Positions 43,252 through 51,923 are shown, counted from the first letter of the stretch. The stretch: 58,887 nucleotides of DNA from Clostridiaceae bacterium (GCA_012521705.1 JAAYLX010000016.1:1-58887), one strand, 5' to 3'. Translations and numbers: made by a program. The notes: a model not told the origin generated them from the letters alone.

Positions 43252-44304
43252 ATGAACATCTTTGTCAAAAGAGCTTTTCAGGGCATTATGCTTTTAGCAT
43301 GTATCTTTGTGTTTTCTTCATGCAAGAAGGCCGGGCCGATTGAAAAGCCGGAACCCAAGAGCAAACCCGTTATCGGTTTCTCATTGGCTACCTTGAAAGA
43401 AGACCGATGGCTCCGGGACAGGGATATTTTTATTGCAAAGGCTAAGCAGATAGGTTATGACGTCATTGTAAAAAATGCCAACAACAACAGCCAACTTCAG
43501 TTTGAGCAGGTAGAAGACATGATTGCAAGCGGAATTGACGTATTGGTTATTGCACCGCATGACAGCATAGACGCAAAAAGATGTGTGGATGCGGCCAAAA
43601 AGGTCGGGATACCTGTAATTTCCTACGACCGGCTTGTAAGAGATGCCAATGTGGATGTCTATATTTCTTTTGACAATGTCAAGGTGGGGCGTCTTGCAGC
43701 CGAGGAATTGACAAAGGCAGTGCCGGAGGGCGGATATATAATTGTTGCCGGCGCGGAGAATGACAATAATACCAAGATGTTTTATTCGGGCTATATGCAG
43801 GTTCTCTCAACTCCACAGATGCGGAAAAACATTAAGATTGTGGCTGAAACATGGGTGGAGGACTGGAGAAGGGAAGGCGCTTTTGAGTTTGTCTCTGAAG
43901 TACTCCGGGAAAAAGGAGATGAAGTAAAGGGCATTATTGCCGGAAATGATTCCCTTGCGTGGGGTGCTATTGATGCAATATCGGTTGCCCGGCTGACAGG
44001 GGAAATAAAAGTGGTTGGCCATGACGCGGACCTTGCCGCCTGTCAGAGAATTGTCGAGGGGACCCAGCTTTCCACCGTATATAAACCTATAAAGAATCTT
44101 GTTGAGGCCACACTGGATGTATGCGGATATCTTCTGGAAGGTAAACCATTCCCCCACAACAGTTCAATCAATGACGGTACATATGATATACCGTATGTCA
44201 TGATTGATGTGGTGTCCGTAACCAGGGATAATATTGACGAAACCGTCATAAAAGACGGTTTCCACCTGAAAAAAGACGTGTACAGAAGTCTTGATGAAGA
44301 ATAA
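43252..44304 (+). CDS. Sugar-binding lipoprotein, XylF-like (second binding protein of the sensor operon)
   Basis: This 350-residue protein has a signal peptide ending FSSCKK (likely lipid-anchored at Cys24, though the lipobox is not ideal) and an XylF/ChvE-like type 1 binding domain (IGFSLATLKEDRWLRDRDIFIAKAK; IASGIDVLVIAPHDS; VPVISYDRL-like VGIPVISYDRLV; GIIAGNDSLAWGAIDA). It is the fourth gene of the sensor operon, 11 bases after the regulator, and is followed by a terminator, so it is not part of the transporter operon. An accessory sensor, or a binding protein feeding the same permease, are the two options. Confidence 0.87.
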   Translation: MNIFVKRAFQGIMLLACIFVFSSCKKAGPIEKPEPKSKPVIGFSLATLKEDRWLRDRDIFIAKAKQIGYDVIVKNANNNSQLQFEQVEDMIASGIDVLVIAPHDSIDAKRCVDAAKKVGIPVISYDRLVRDANVDVYISFDNVKVGRLAAEELTKAVPEGGYIIVAGAENDNNTKMFYSGYMQVLSTPQMRKNIKIVAETWVEDWRREGAFEFVSEVLREKGDEVKGIIAGNDSLAWGAIDAISVARLTGEIKVVGHDADLAACQRIVEGTQLSTVYKPIKNLVEATLDVCGYLLEGKPFPHNSSINDGTYDIPYVMIDVVSVTRDNIDETVIKDGFHLKKDVYRSLDEE

Positions 44305-44319
44305 ATATCATGATTAGTA

Positions 44320-44357
44320 AAGACTGATGGTAATAAATTGCCGTCAGTCTTTTTTTT
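44320..44357 (+). terminator. Terminator of the sugar-sensor operon
   Basis: AAGACTGA (44320-44327) pairs with TCAGTCTT (44344-44351); additional GG/CC pairs are possible. Eight T follow. Confidence 0.88.
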
Positions 44358-44376
44358 ACAACAAAAAATTACAGTT

Positions 44377-44463
44377 ATATTTCAGTCGTGAAATATTTAA
44401 GCAATAAAGAATTACTACATGGCAATGTAATTTATTGTGGAATACCCTCCTGTTACCTAAAAT
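44377..44463 (+). promoter_or_regulatory. Promoter and two palindromes upstream of xylF-like transporter operon
   Basis: TTGTGG (44435-44440) and TAAAAT (44458-44463) are exactly 17 bases apart. Upstream are two perfect inverted repeats, each with a 4-base centre: ATATTTCA-GTCG-TGAAATAT (44377-44396) and TACAT-GGCA-ATGTA (44416-44429). Their position just upstream of the -35 suits an activator, plausibly the AraC-type regulator encoded upstream. Confidence 0.6.
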
Positions 44464-44506
44464 AAAAGTATCCTAATTAAAAACATTATTTAAAGGAGGA
44501 AATCCA

Positions 44507-45670
44507 ATGAAAAAATTACTGGCAATGTTACTCGTACTCACCATGACACTTTCTTTGGTAGCTTGCGGGACTCAGACAGCCGATCAGCCTAAAGAGCCTG
44601 AAACTACCGGCAGCGAATCCACTGCTCCTTCTGAAGAGCCATCAAGCTCCAACACCGTTGACGTAGGTATCGTTTTACCTACAAAGGACGAGCCCAGATG
44701 GATTCAGGACGAAACTCGTTTCAAAGACGCTTTGAGATCAACAGACTACAGTGTTGAAGTTCTTTTCAGCCAGGGTGACTCTGCTAAAGAAAAACAGAAC
44801 GTTGAAGCTCTTATCGCTAAAGGTATGAAAGTTCTCATCATCTGCGCACATGACGGTGCTGCTGCCGCTGCTGCTGCTGAAGCTGCAAAGGCTGAAGGCG
44901 TAACAGTTATTGCATACGACAGACTTATCAATGGTACCGAAGCAGTTGATTACTATGTAACATTTGACAGTATCGCAGTTGGCGAAGCTATGGGACAGTA
45001 TCTTGCTGACAGAGCAGAAGGAAAAGGCAATCCCCTTTACCTCTATGCTGGTGCTGCTTCCGACAACAACGCTTTCCTCTTCTTTGAAGGTGCTTGGAAT
45101 GTATTACAGCCCAAGATCGCTGATGGTACTTTCGTAATCAAGAACTCCAGCGAAGCTGTAGCACTCCAGAACAAAGCTACTCTGACCCGTGACGAAATGG
45201 CTAAGATTATCGGTCAGGTAACCACCAACTGGGATTTCAACGAAGCTAAGAATAAAGCTGAAGCTCACCTGACAGCTGCTAAGAAAGCTGACAAAGGCGA
45301 CGTATTCATTCTTGCTCCTAACGATGGAACAGCTCGTTCAATCGCTGATACATTCGCAGCAGATCCTGATGTAACAAGCTATGTTATCACCGGTCAGGAC
45401 GCTGAAAAAGCTTCCGTTCAGTACATAATCGACGGAAAACAGTCAATGACAGTATTCAAAGATGTTCGTACACTCGTTAACGATGCTATCAACATGGCAG
45501 TTACCATTCTTAAAGGTGAAACACCTGAAACCACAGGTGCATACAACAACGGAGTTATCGATGTTAAGGCTAAACAGACCGACGTTATCGTTGTTGACAA
45601 GACCAATGTTAAATCTGCCCTGATTGATTCCGGATATTATCCTGCATCTGAATTCACAGGCCTTAATTAA
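44507..45670 (+). CDS. Sugar ABC transporter substrate-binding lipoprotein (XylF/ChvE-like)
   Basis: This 387-residue lipoprotein (lipobox LVAC, Cys20) has a Ser/Pro/Glu-rich linker and an XylF-like type 1 sugar-binding domain (VDVGIVLPTKDEPRWIQDETRF; AHDGAAAAAAAEAAKAEGVTVIAYDRLINGTEAVDYYVTFDS). It is the binding subunit of the transporter formed with the next two genes. Codon use differs from its neighbours: mostly GCT for Ala and several CGT for Arg, typical of very highly expressed genes. A similar three-gene ABC cluster in C. thermocellum is reported to bind cello-oligosaccharides, so the xylose-type name may not reflect the ligand. A strong AAAGGAGG precedes the start. Confidence 0.93.
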   Translation: MKKLLAMLLVLTMTLSLVACGTQTADQPKEPETTGSESTAPSEEPSSSNTVDVGIVLPTKDEPRWIQDETRFKDALRSTDYSVEVLFSQGDSAKEKQNVEALIAKGMKVLIICAHDGAAAAAAAEAAKAEGVTVIAYDRLINGTEAVDYYVTFDSIAVGEAMGQYLADRAEGKGNPLYLYAGAASDNNAFLFFEGAWNVLQPKIADGTFVIKNSSEAVALQNKATLTRDEMAKIIGQVTTNWDFNEAKNKAEAHLTAAKKADKGDVFILAPNDGTARSIADTFAADPDVTSYVITGQDAEKASVQYIIDGKQSMTVFKDVRTLVNDAINMAVTILKGETPETTGAYNNGVIDVKAKQTDVIVVDKTNVKSALIDSGYYPASEFTGLN

Positions 45671-45684
45671 TAAGCAACAAAATT

Positions 45685-45713
45685 GAAGGGATAGTACCAG
45701 TTGCTATCCCTTC
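45685..45713 (+). promoter_or_regulatory. Intercistronic hairpin after the xylF-like gene
   Basis: A perfect 10-base stem, GAAGGGATAG (45685-45694) with CTATCCCTTC (45704-45713), has a 9-base loop. The following sequence is T-rich but not a T-run. It probably stabilises the binding-protein mRNA or causes partial termination before the ATPase gene. Confidence 0.7.
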
Positions 45714-45758
45714 TCTAATTCTCATTCTTAACGGAGCGGATAGATAAGGAGCGTTGCT

Positions 45759-47279
45759 ATGGAAAAATACATTTTGGAGATGAAGAATATCTCTAAAGAG
45801 TTTCCAGGTGTCAAAGCATTGGATAACGTTAACTTTAAAGTTAAAGAAGGAGAAATCCATTGCCTTGTAGGTGAAAATGGTGCTGGAAAATCCACTCTGA
45901 TGAAGGTTTTGAGTGGGGTATATCCCTATGGAACCTATACCGGAGATATTGTCATTAATGGCCAGGTACAAAAATTTACCGGAATAGCAGACAGTGAACA
46001 GGCAGGAGTTGCCATTATCTATCAGGAACTTGCGCTGGTTCCTGAGATGACTGTCTATGACAATATATTTTTGGGCCATGAGATAAAAAAAGGCATTGCG
46101 ATAGATGAAAATGAAACCATCCAAAAAGCTTTGGAAGTAATGAATAAAGTGGGTTTGAAGATAAATCCCTCCATGCAGATAAAAGATCTCGGTGTAGGAA
46201 CCCAGCAGCTGATCGAAATAGCAAAAGCTTTAAGCAAGAATGTTAAATTACTTATTTTGGACGAGCCTACAGCCGCACTTAATGAAATCGACAGCCAGAA
46301 CCTTCTCAAGCTTATCAAGGAACTCAAAAAAGAAGGCGTAACTTCTATAATGATTTCCCACAAGCTAAAAGAAGTTACTTCGATTGCTGATACTATCACA
46401 GTTCTCAGAGACGGTAAAACCATATGCTCTATGGACGCGACAAGTCAACAAATAACTGAAAATGAAATTATCAAGCATATGGTTGGCAGGGAGATTGACA
46501 ATATCTATCCCAAACGGGAAAAGATAGAACCCGGAGAAGTAGTTCTTGAAGTCAGGGATTGGGATGTCTATGATCCTAATCTTGGACGTGAAATATTACA
46601 TAAGATAAATATCAATGTCCGTAAAGGTGAAATAGTAGGTATTTCCGGACTTATGGGAGCCGGCCGTACAGAACTTGCCATGAGTATTTTCGGTAACCCG
46701 AAAGGTTACAAAATACAGGGGGATCTTTATGTAAACGGCGAGAAGCAAAGCTACAACCATCCAAGCCAGGCAGTTAAAGCGGGAATCGCTTACGTCACTG
46801 AGGACAGAAAAGGAAACGGACTTATTCTTATACAGGATATTAAATCGAATATAACACTGGCAAACCTTAAGGCTCTGGCAAGATTCGGAGTTATCAACGA
46901 GAATGAAGAGGTTAAGGTTGCTAATGAATATAAACAAAGTGTCAATATTAAAGCACCCTCTATCGAACAGATAGTTGGAAATCTAAGCGGGGGAAATCAG
47001 CAAAAAGTTTCAATATGCAAGTCATTGTTTGCCTCTCCCAGTATACTTATTCTGGATGAACCCACCCGAGGCATTGACGTCGGTGCAAAATATGAAATCT
47101 ACACCATAATGAACAGGCTGGTTCAGGAAGGTATGAGCATTATTATGATTTCATCCGATCTGCTTGAAGTCATTGGTATGAGCGACAGAATCTATGTCAT
47201 GGCTGAAGGTAGGGTAACCGGAGAAATCGATGCAAAAGATGCTACTGAGCACAATATCATGGAAATGGCCACTATATAG
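45759..47279 (+). CDS. Sugar ABC transporter ATP-binding protein, tandem NBD (XylG/MglA-like)
   Basis: This is a 506-residue CUT2-type ATPase with two nucleotide-binding halves. The first has Walker A GENGAGKSTLMK and Walker B LLILDEPTAALNE; the signature position reads LGVGTQQL. The second has the degenerate Walker A region GLMGAGRTELAM, the signature LSGGNQQKVSI and ILILDEPTRGIDVGAKYEIY. This pattern is normal for XylG/RbsA proteins. AAGGAG lies about 8 bases upstream. It energises the permease 12 bases downstream. Confidence 0.95.
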   Translation: MEKYILEMKNISKEFPGVKALDNVNFKVKEGEIHCLVGENGAGKSTLMKVLSGVYPYGTYTGDIVINGQVQKFTGIADSEQAGVAIIYQELALVPEMTVYDNIFLGHEIKKGIAIDENETIQKALEVMNKVGLKINPSMQIKDLGVGTQQLIEIAKALSKNVKLLILDEPTAALNEIDSQNLLKLIKELKKEGVTSIMISHKLKEVTSIADTITVLRDGKTICSMDATSQQITENEIIKHMVGREIDNIYPKREKIEPGEVVLEVRDWDVYDPNLGREILHKININVRKGEIVGISGLMGAGRTELAMSIFGNPKGYKIQGDLYVNGEKQSYNHPSQAVKAGIAYVTEDRKGNGLILIQDIKSNITLANLKALARFGVINENEEVKVANEYKQSVNIKAPSIEQIVGNLSGGNQQKVSICKSLFASPSILILDEPTRGIDVGAKYEIYTIMNRLVQEGMSIIMISSDLLEVIGMSDRIYVMAEGRVTGEIDAKDATEHNIMEMATI

Positions 47280-47291
47280 GAGGGATAAATA

Positions 47292-48464
47292 ATGACTCTG
47301 TATCAAGAAATGAAATACCTGTTAAGGAAAAATATCAGAGAATACGGAATGTACATAGCACTGCTGGCAATAGTAGTCGCATTCGGATTCACTACACAAG
47401 GTTTGTTTACTTCTCCCCGTAACATTAGTACTCTTCTGAACCAGACAGGCTACATTATGGTTCTTGCAATAGGTATGACCCTTGTTATTGTCTGTCAGTA
47501 TATAGACCTTTCTGTTGGTTATCTGGCCGGGTTTTCAGGAGCTATTGCCGCCATATTAATGACTCAGTATGGGGTATCCGAATGGGTAGTGATCCCCATA
47601 GTTATGGTATTTGGTCTGGCAGTTGGACTTATAAATGGTTTCATGATAGGTAAACTCGGAATTCCGGCGTATGTTGTATCTCTTGCGGGTATGTTTATCT
47701 GGAGAGGATTGCTCCTGATGGCTACCGAAAAAACAGGTACTATTATCATACCCAATGCAGGTTTCAATGCCATAGGAAACGGATTTATTCCCGACATTGA
47801 CGCGAACAAGGATTTGCACATTCTCACATTGATCATAGGTGCTGCAGGAATCGTAATTTACATTTTAAGCGCAATCAAAGGCAGACAGAGCAAAATAAAA
47901 TATGGCTTCGAAGTTATATCAACACCGTTGTTCATAGTAAAATTAGTCTTTATATCACTCATTATCGGAATCATGTCATGGATCATAGCGGACTACAATG
48001 GTTTATCCTGGACAGTTGTCATTTGCATGGTAGTACTTGCCGTATACCACTTCATAACCCAGAAAACCACCCTTGGAAGACATATTTATGCAGCCGGTGG
48101 TAACCGCAACGCAGCAGAGCTTGCAGGTATCAGCGTAAAGAAGATAACATACATAATCTTTGCTTCCATGGGAATGTTATCCGCAGTAGCCGGTATACTT
48201 TACACCTCCCGTCTTCAGTCGGCTACAACTACCGCCGGAACAATGTTCGAACTTGACGCCATTGCATCTGCATTCGTAGGCGGCGCTTCTGCAAGCGGTG
48301 GCTCCGGTAAGGTAACAGGTTCAATAGTAGGTGCTCTGGTTATGGCTGCTTTGACAAACGGTATGAACCTGATGGGCGTCGGTATTTCATATCAGTATGC
48401 AATACGCGGTGCGGTTCTTGTATTGGCAGTGTTCTTTGACGTAACAACAAGGAAGAAAAAATAA
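47292..48464 (+). CDS. Sugar ABC transporter permease (XylH-like)
   Basis: This is a 390-residue CUT2-type permease with about ten predicted membrane segments. Motifs include GMTLVIVCQYIDLSVGYLAGFSGAIAA, GKLGIPAYVVSLAGMFIWRGLLL, TTLGRHIYAAGGNRNAAELAGISVKKI and DAIASAFVGGASASGGSGKVTGSIVGAL. These are shared with XylH/RbsC. GGAGG lies about 8 bases upstream. It completes the binding protein-ATPase-permease operon. Confidence 0.94.
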   Translation: MTLYQEMKYLLRKNIREYGMYIALLAIVVAFGFTTQGLFTSPRNISTLLNQTGYIMVLAIGMTLVIVCQYIDLSVGYLAGFSGAIAAILMTQYGVSEWVVIPIVMVFGLAVGLINGFMIGKLGIPAYVVSLAGMFIWRGLLLMATEKTGTIIIPNAGFNAIGNGFIPDIDANKDLHILTLIIGAAGIVIYILSAIKGRQSKIKYGFEVISTPLFIVKLVFISLIIGIMSWIIADYNGLSWTVVICMVVLAVYHFITQKTTLGRHIYAAGGNRNAAELAGISVKKITYIIFASMGMLSAVAGILYTSRLQSATTTAGTMFELDAIASAFVGGASASGGSGKVTGSIVGALVMAALTNGMNLMGVGISYQYAIRGAVLVLAVFFDVTTRKKK

Positions 48465-48496
48465 TCTTCCAAAGGTGCGAGAAAAAAGGGTTGAAA

Positions 48497-48522
48497 GCCT
48501 CCCGGTATTATTGCCGGGAGGC
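48497..48522 (+). terminator. Strong hairpin after xylH-like gene, no T-run
   Basis: GCCTCCCGG (48497-48505) pairs with CCGGGAGGC (48514-48522), with an 8-base loop. There is no T-run after it, so it may be an inefficient terminator or a processing structure between the transporter operon and the chemoreceptor gene. Confidence 0.6.
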
Positions 48523-48633
48523 ATATGCATAATAGAGAAAAGTTTATATCTGTCCTTACGGCGCTGGATTTGTTACTTACTGTGAGTTTGTTGGTATCAA
48601 TATTTTAGGTTATTTTAAGGGGAGGTATTTCAA

Positions 48634-49014
48634 TTGAAAAGCGGACTTCCTGAAAACCCATCCTTTATGTCCTTAAAAAAGAGCATTTTCAGAAGGGCCA
48701 AAATTCAGGTCCGGCTGATGTTATCATTCCTGGCTCTGTCAATCATCCCTCTTGCAGTAATAGGTCTTCTTTCCACCAATATGTCAAGTTCTGCCGTGGA
48801 GGGCAAAATTGAATCCTATTCTTCCGAGCTTCTGAAAGTTACAGGAGAATATGTTGATCTTCAGACCGCAGCCCTGCTGGATATAAACAAAGAGATAATT
48901 CTCTCCGATTTGGTCCAGAAGGATCTGGTGATCATAGACAGGATGAATGACTTTGACAGGAATCAGACAGTACAGGCTATAGACAGATACCTGCAAATAA
49001 ATTCATCAAAGTAA
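48634..49014 (+). CDS. Methyl-accepting chemotaxis protein, N-terminal fragment (frameshifted)
   Basis: This 126-residue open frame starts at a TTG with GGGAGG about 9 bases upstream. It contains a short cytoplasmic N-terminus, a membrane segment ([19 protein letters not shown], about 29-47) and the beginning of a Cache sensor domain, then stops at TAA after LQINSSK. The next frame carries on without a gap ([23 protein letters not shown], read from about 48999), so this is the first part of one chemoreceptor gene broken by a one-base shift. Loss of one A in the A-rich stretch near 48995-49001 would explain it. It could be a true mutation or a sequencing error. Confidence 0.85.
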   Translation: MKSGLPENPSFMSLKKSIFRRAKIQVRLMLSFLALSIIPLAVIGLLSTNMSSSAVEGKIESYSSELLKVTGEYVDLQTAALLDINKEIILSDLVQKDLVIIDRMNDFDRNQTVQAIDRYLQINSSK

Positions 49015-49031
49015 ATGAAGTAATATCATCA

Positions 49032-50696
49032 GTGATAATGACTCCCGACAGGACTTTCAAATACGGGTCAACCAGTGTTCTTTCCAACGAAGAATGGCAG
49101 GAATTATATAATATGACCGTTGAATTTGGAGGAGGGTCTACGGAAGTCAAGACACTCTGCCTTAACAAAACCCGTGAGAAGAGAAATATAATTATATATG
49201 CCAATAATATAACAGAAGTACTTACGGAAAACAATATAGGCGTAATGATAACAGTTATCGATGAGGAATATCTTTATGATTCATTCAAAGATGTTCAGAT
49301 AGCCGAGGGTTCGAATGTATATATTGTAAACAACGAAGGGGTAATTGTATCAGGGGTTAACCGCGAAGAAGTCGGAACTACTATTTCTGATAATGTCCTT
49401 CTTGAAAAAATCAAAGAATGTGCGCAAAATAACGATACTTCCCATATTAATGAGACTTTGATTTCAGCAAGGCAATTATCACCTTCAGGATGGTACCTGG
49501 TTTCCCAGATACCTTACTCATATCTTTACAGGGAATCAGTCAGTATACAGCAATTTGTACTTGTTGTTATCGGCATATGCCTTGCAATGTCATTCTTTGT
49601 TGCATGGTTTATCACCAGGACCATAGCAGTACCGCTCAAAAAACTTGTTGAAGCTATGAAAAAAGCTAAGGAAGGCGATCTAACATTAAGTGTCAATGAT
49701 GCAAATCGAGATGAAGTCGCGGTGCTTTTTGATAACTTCAACCAAATGCTGAGCAATATTAAGGAGCTGATGCTGAGAGTCCGTAGTGCCGCAAAACAGG
49801 TGCTTGAAGGAGCTACCGCGGTTTCAAACTCCGCAGAACAGTCCTTCAGCTATTCCCAGCAGATGGCGGCAACAGTCCAGCAGATTGCAGAGGGCTCCAC
49901 CAACCAGGCTGAAAACACCGTTGAAAGTGTTTCCCAGATGAGCTCATTGTCCTCGGATATCCAGGAAGTAGGCAATATTATGCAGGGTGTATCCGAGTCC
50001 CTGCATAAAACCAGATCCATGGGCGACGGTATTCAGAATCATGTTCAGCTTCTAAACGAAAAGGCTCTTGAAACCAGCAACATAACACAAAAAGTCGTTA
50101 AAGAGATTATGGAATTGAATGCCGATATGCAGAAGATCGGCGATATAACAAATCTGATTGCCAATATCTCCGAGCAAACCACCCTCCTGTCCCTCAACGC
50201 AGCTATTGAGGCTGCAAGGGCGGGCGAAGCCGGCAGAGGTTTTGCCGTAGTCGCAGATGAGGTGAAGAAGCTCTCGGATCAGACTAAAGAAGCTTCCCAG
50301 GCCATTAACAACCTGCTGGTTAACATACAGGAAAAGAGCCAGAAGACTGCCGACCAGGTAACCGGTGCTATCAAGATAGTAGATGAGCAAACTGATGCTG
50401 TTAAGGATGCAAACAATTCATTCAAGGAAGTCTTTGAAAGTCTCCAGACTATTATTGACCGCATTGCCGACCTGGGAGACTGTGTCGATAAAATGATGAT
50501 TTCCAGGGATAAAGCATCGGAAGCCATGGAAGTTGTATCATCAGTATCGGAAGAATTTGCGGCTACTGCCCAGGAAGTTTCGGCAAGTACCGAAGAACAT
50601 ATTGAGAGCAGTGAAAAATTGTCCGAACTGGCCAAACACATCAAGGAGCAGGCAGATGGCCTTGAGAGAATGATACTGAATTTCAAAATTGAATAG
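49032..50696 (+). CDS. Methyl-accepting chemotaxis protein, C-terminal part (frameshifted)
   Basis: This 554-residue frame, with no ribosome-binding site at its first GTG, contains the rest of a Cache sensor domain (about 1-165), a second membrane segment ([20 protein letters not shown], about 172-191) and a HAMP domain ([22 protein letters not shown]...). The signalling domain has the conserved hairpin tip [40 protein letters not shown]. Together with 48634-49014 it makes a normal chemoreceptor of about 687 residues. It follows the sugar ABC operon, suggesting taxis toward the transported sugar. As read, this part lacks the first membrane segment and would not be correctly inserted. Confidence 0.88.
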   Translation: MIMTPDRTFKYGSTSVLSNEEWQELYNMTVEFGGGSTEVKTLCLNKTREKRNIIIYANNITEVLTENNIGVMITVIDEEYLYDSFKDVQIAEGSNVYIVNNEGVIVSGVNREEVGTTISDNVLLEKIKECAQNNDTSHINETLISARQLSPSGWYLVSQIPYSYLYRESVSIQQFVLVVIGICLAMSFFVAWFITRTIAVPLKKLVEAMKKAKEGDLTLSVNDANRDEVAVLFDNFNQMLSNIKELMLRVRSAAKQVLEGATAVSNSAEQSFSYSQQMAATVQQIAEGSTNQAENTVESVSQMSSLSSDIQEVGNIMQGVSESLHKTRSMGDGIQNHVQLLNEKALETSNITQKVVKEIMELNADMQKIGDITNLIANISEQTTLLSLNAAIEAARAGEAGRGFAVVADEVKKLSDQTKEASQAINNLLVNIQEKSQKTADQVTGAIKIVDEQTDAVKDANNSFKEVFESLQTIIDRIADLGDCVDKMMISRDKASEAMEVVSSVSEEFAATAQEVSASTEEHIESSEKLSELAKHIKEQADGLERMILNFKIE

Positions 50697-50790
50697 ATAT
50701 TAATTTAAGGTCAATAAGTACATAAAAATGAGCACATATAGTTTTATTAATTTTGCCAACAGCCCACCAAAGTTATTATAAATAGTTCCT

Positions 50791-50833
50791 ATCAAAAAAT
50801 CCGTCCAAATCCCCCCAGGGCGGATTTTTTGAT
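50791..50833. terminator. Terminator after the chemoreceptor gene (bidirectional)
   Basis: The 16-base arm 50791-50806 (ATCAAAAAATCCG...) pairs with 50818-50833 (...CGGATTTTTTGAT) apart from one G-T pair, around an 11-base loop. The A and T runs allow it to work on either strand. Confidence 0.85.
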
Positions 50834-50976
50834 GCATTTTCACTTTCAGTTATTGTGCTATAATTTAGTATGTAAGAAGACTTAATTACATTTCCTGTCA
50901 ATTATCAACTTTCTGTATACGACATGTTTTTGATTTATTATAATTATTTTCGATAAATAACTTGCAGGTGATTACT

Positions 50977-51591
50977 ATGAGAATAACATCCACTTTACCA
51001 ACCAGAGATAATCAAATGATGCGGATATATATTGACGAAAACTATGCTTTTTCAGTTCCCAAAGAAGACTATATCCGGCTCGGCCTGTATGAAAAAGAGG
51101 AAATAACCCAGGACGAGATAGAACGTATCCGTCAGGAAGTCGTTCTTCGTGCTGCCAGGGAAAAAGCCACCGGATACCTGATGTACAGGGACAGAAGTGA
51201 GGGCGAGGTAATTGAAAAGCTCATAAATGCGGGCTTCGACAAAGACATAGCCCAGGAAGCGGCTTCTGCCCTGAAAATCTTGGGTTACATTGACGATAAC
51301 CGCTATGCAAGGAAATACATAACAGACCGGCTGAAAAACAAAGCCATGTCCAGAAAAGCCATTCGGTTTGAACTGGAACGCAAGGGTATTTCTTCCCAGA
51401 TTATTGAAGAGGCTCTGTCCGAAACAGAAGTCAACGAAGATGAAATTGCTTTGAGGACCGCAAAAAAGAAATTCGGGAAATATGATGTAAAAGATGAGAA
51501 AGTACGGCAAAAGATTATGAGATATCTTTGCCACAAGGGTTTCTCAGTTGAAACCGGATGGAAGGTAATAAGAATCCTAAGCGGAAAATAG
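50977..51591 (+). CDS. recX: Regulatory protein RecX
   Basis: This 204-residue RecX modulates RecA filaments. It shows the three-helix repeats of the family: AREKATGYLMYRDRSEGEVIEKLINAGF, ALKILGYIDDNRYARKYITDRLKNKAMSRKAIRFELERKGIS and RYLCHKGFSVETGWKVI. The ATG at 50977 has AGGTGATT upstream; the longer frame from 50962 includes that site. It lies about 12 kb from recA rather than next to it. A TATAAT at 50860-50865 could be a promoter, but the -35 is poor and no LexA box was seen. Confidence 0.93.
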   Translation: MRITSTLPTRDNQMMRIYIDENYAFSVPKEDYIRLGLYEKEEITQDEIERIRQEVVLRAAREKATGYLMYRDRSEGEVIEKLINAGFDKDIAQEAASALKILGYIDDNRYARKYITDRLKNKAMSRKAIRFELERKGISSQIIEEALSETEVNEDEIALRTAKKKFGKYDVKDEKVRQKIMRYLCHKGFSVETGWKVIRILSGK

Positions 51592-51728
51592 AAAAAATTG
51601 GGGGATGGTCCATAGACTACATATTAAAGAATTCTATTGATAATGTCCTATTAGTTGACAATTAACCTCCGAAATTATAAAATATTTGTATAACATTGTA
51701 ATATTTATAGTCCGGAGGTCTTCTGTTT

Positions 51729-51923
51729 ATGAGGTTATTTGAGTTTTTAAGAAGCAGGAGAGGCATTAATACTGTCGAGATAGTAATCATTCTGGCGGTT
51801 GTAGTTGGCATAGCCATAATCTTCAGAGAGCAGATTGGGAAATTCGCAAACAGCCTTATGGAAACGGTTTTTGACATTGATGTAAGTCAATTCAGCAGTG
51901 ACGGAATGAAAAATATTCCCTGA
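51729..51923 (+). CDS. Flp1-type IVb pilin-like small protein
   Basis: This is a 64-residue protein. A basic N-terminus (MRLFEFLRSRRG) is followed by INTVEIVIILAVVVGIAIIF. A type IV prepilin peptidase cleavage after Gly12 would put Glu at position +5 of the mature protein, as in Flp/Tad pilins. A hydrophobic helix and a short polar tail follow. GGAGG lies about 12 bases upstream. It is monocistronic, bounded by its own terminator, with no tad assembly genes in the window. It resembles the 'Flp1-like' family; whether it forms pili is unknown. Confidence 0.8.
   Translation: MRLFEFLRSRRGINTVEIVIILAVVVGIAIIFREQIGKFANSLMETVFDIDVSQFSSDGMKNIP

Noticed and set aside
48990..49020. Programmed ribosomal frameshift in the chemoreceptor gene
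   Set aside because: No slippery heptamer with a downstream structure was seen, and chemoreceptors are not known to use frameshifting. A mutation or sequencing error is simpler.
50697..50976. LexA box in front of recX
   Set aside because: No GAAC-N4-GTTC motif was found in the gap.
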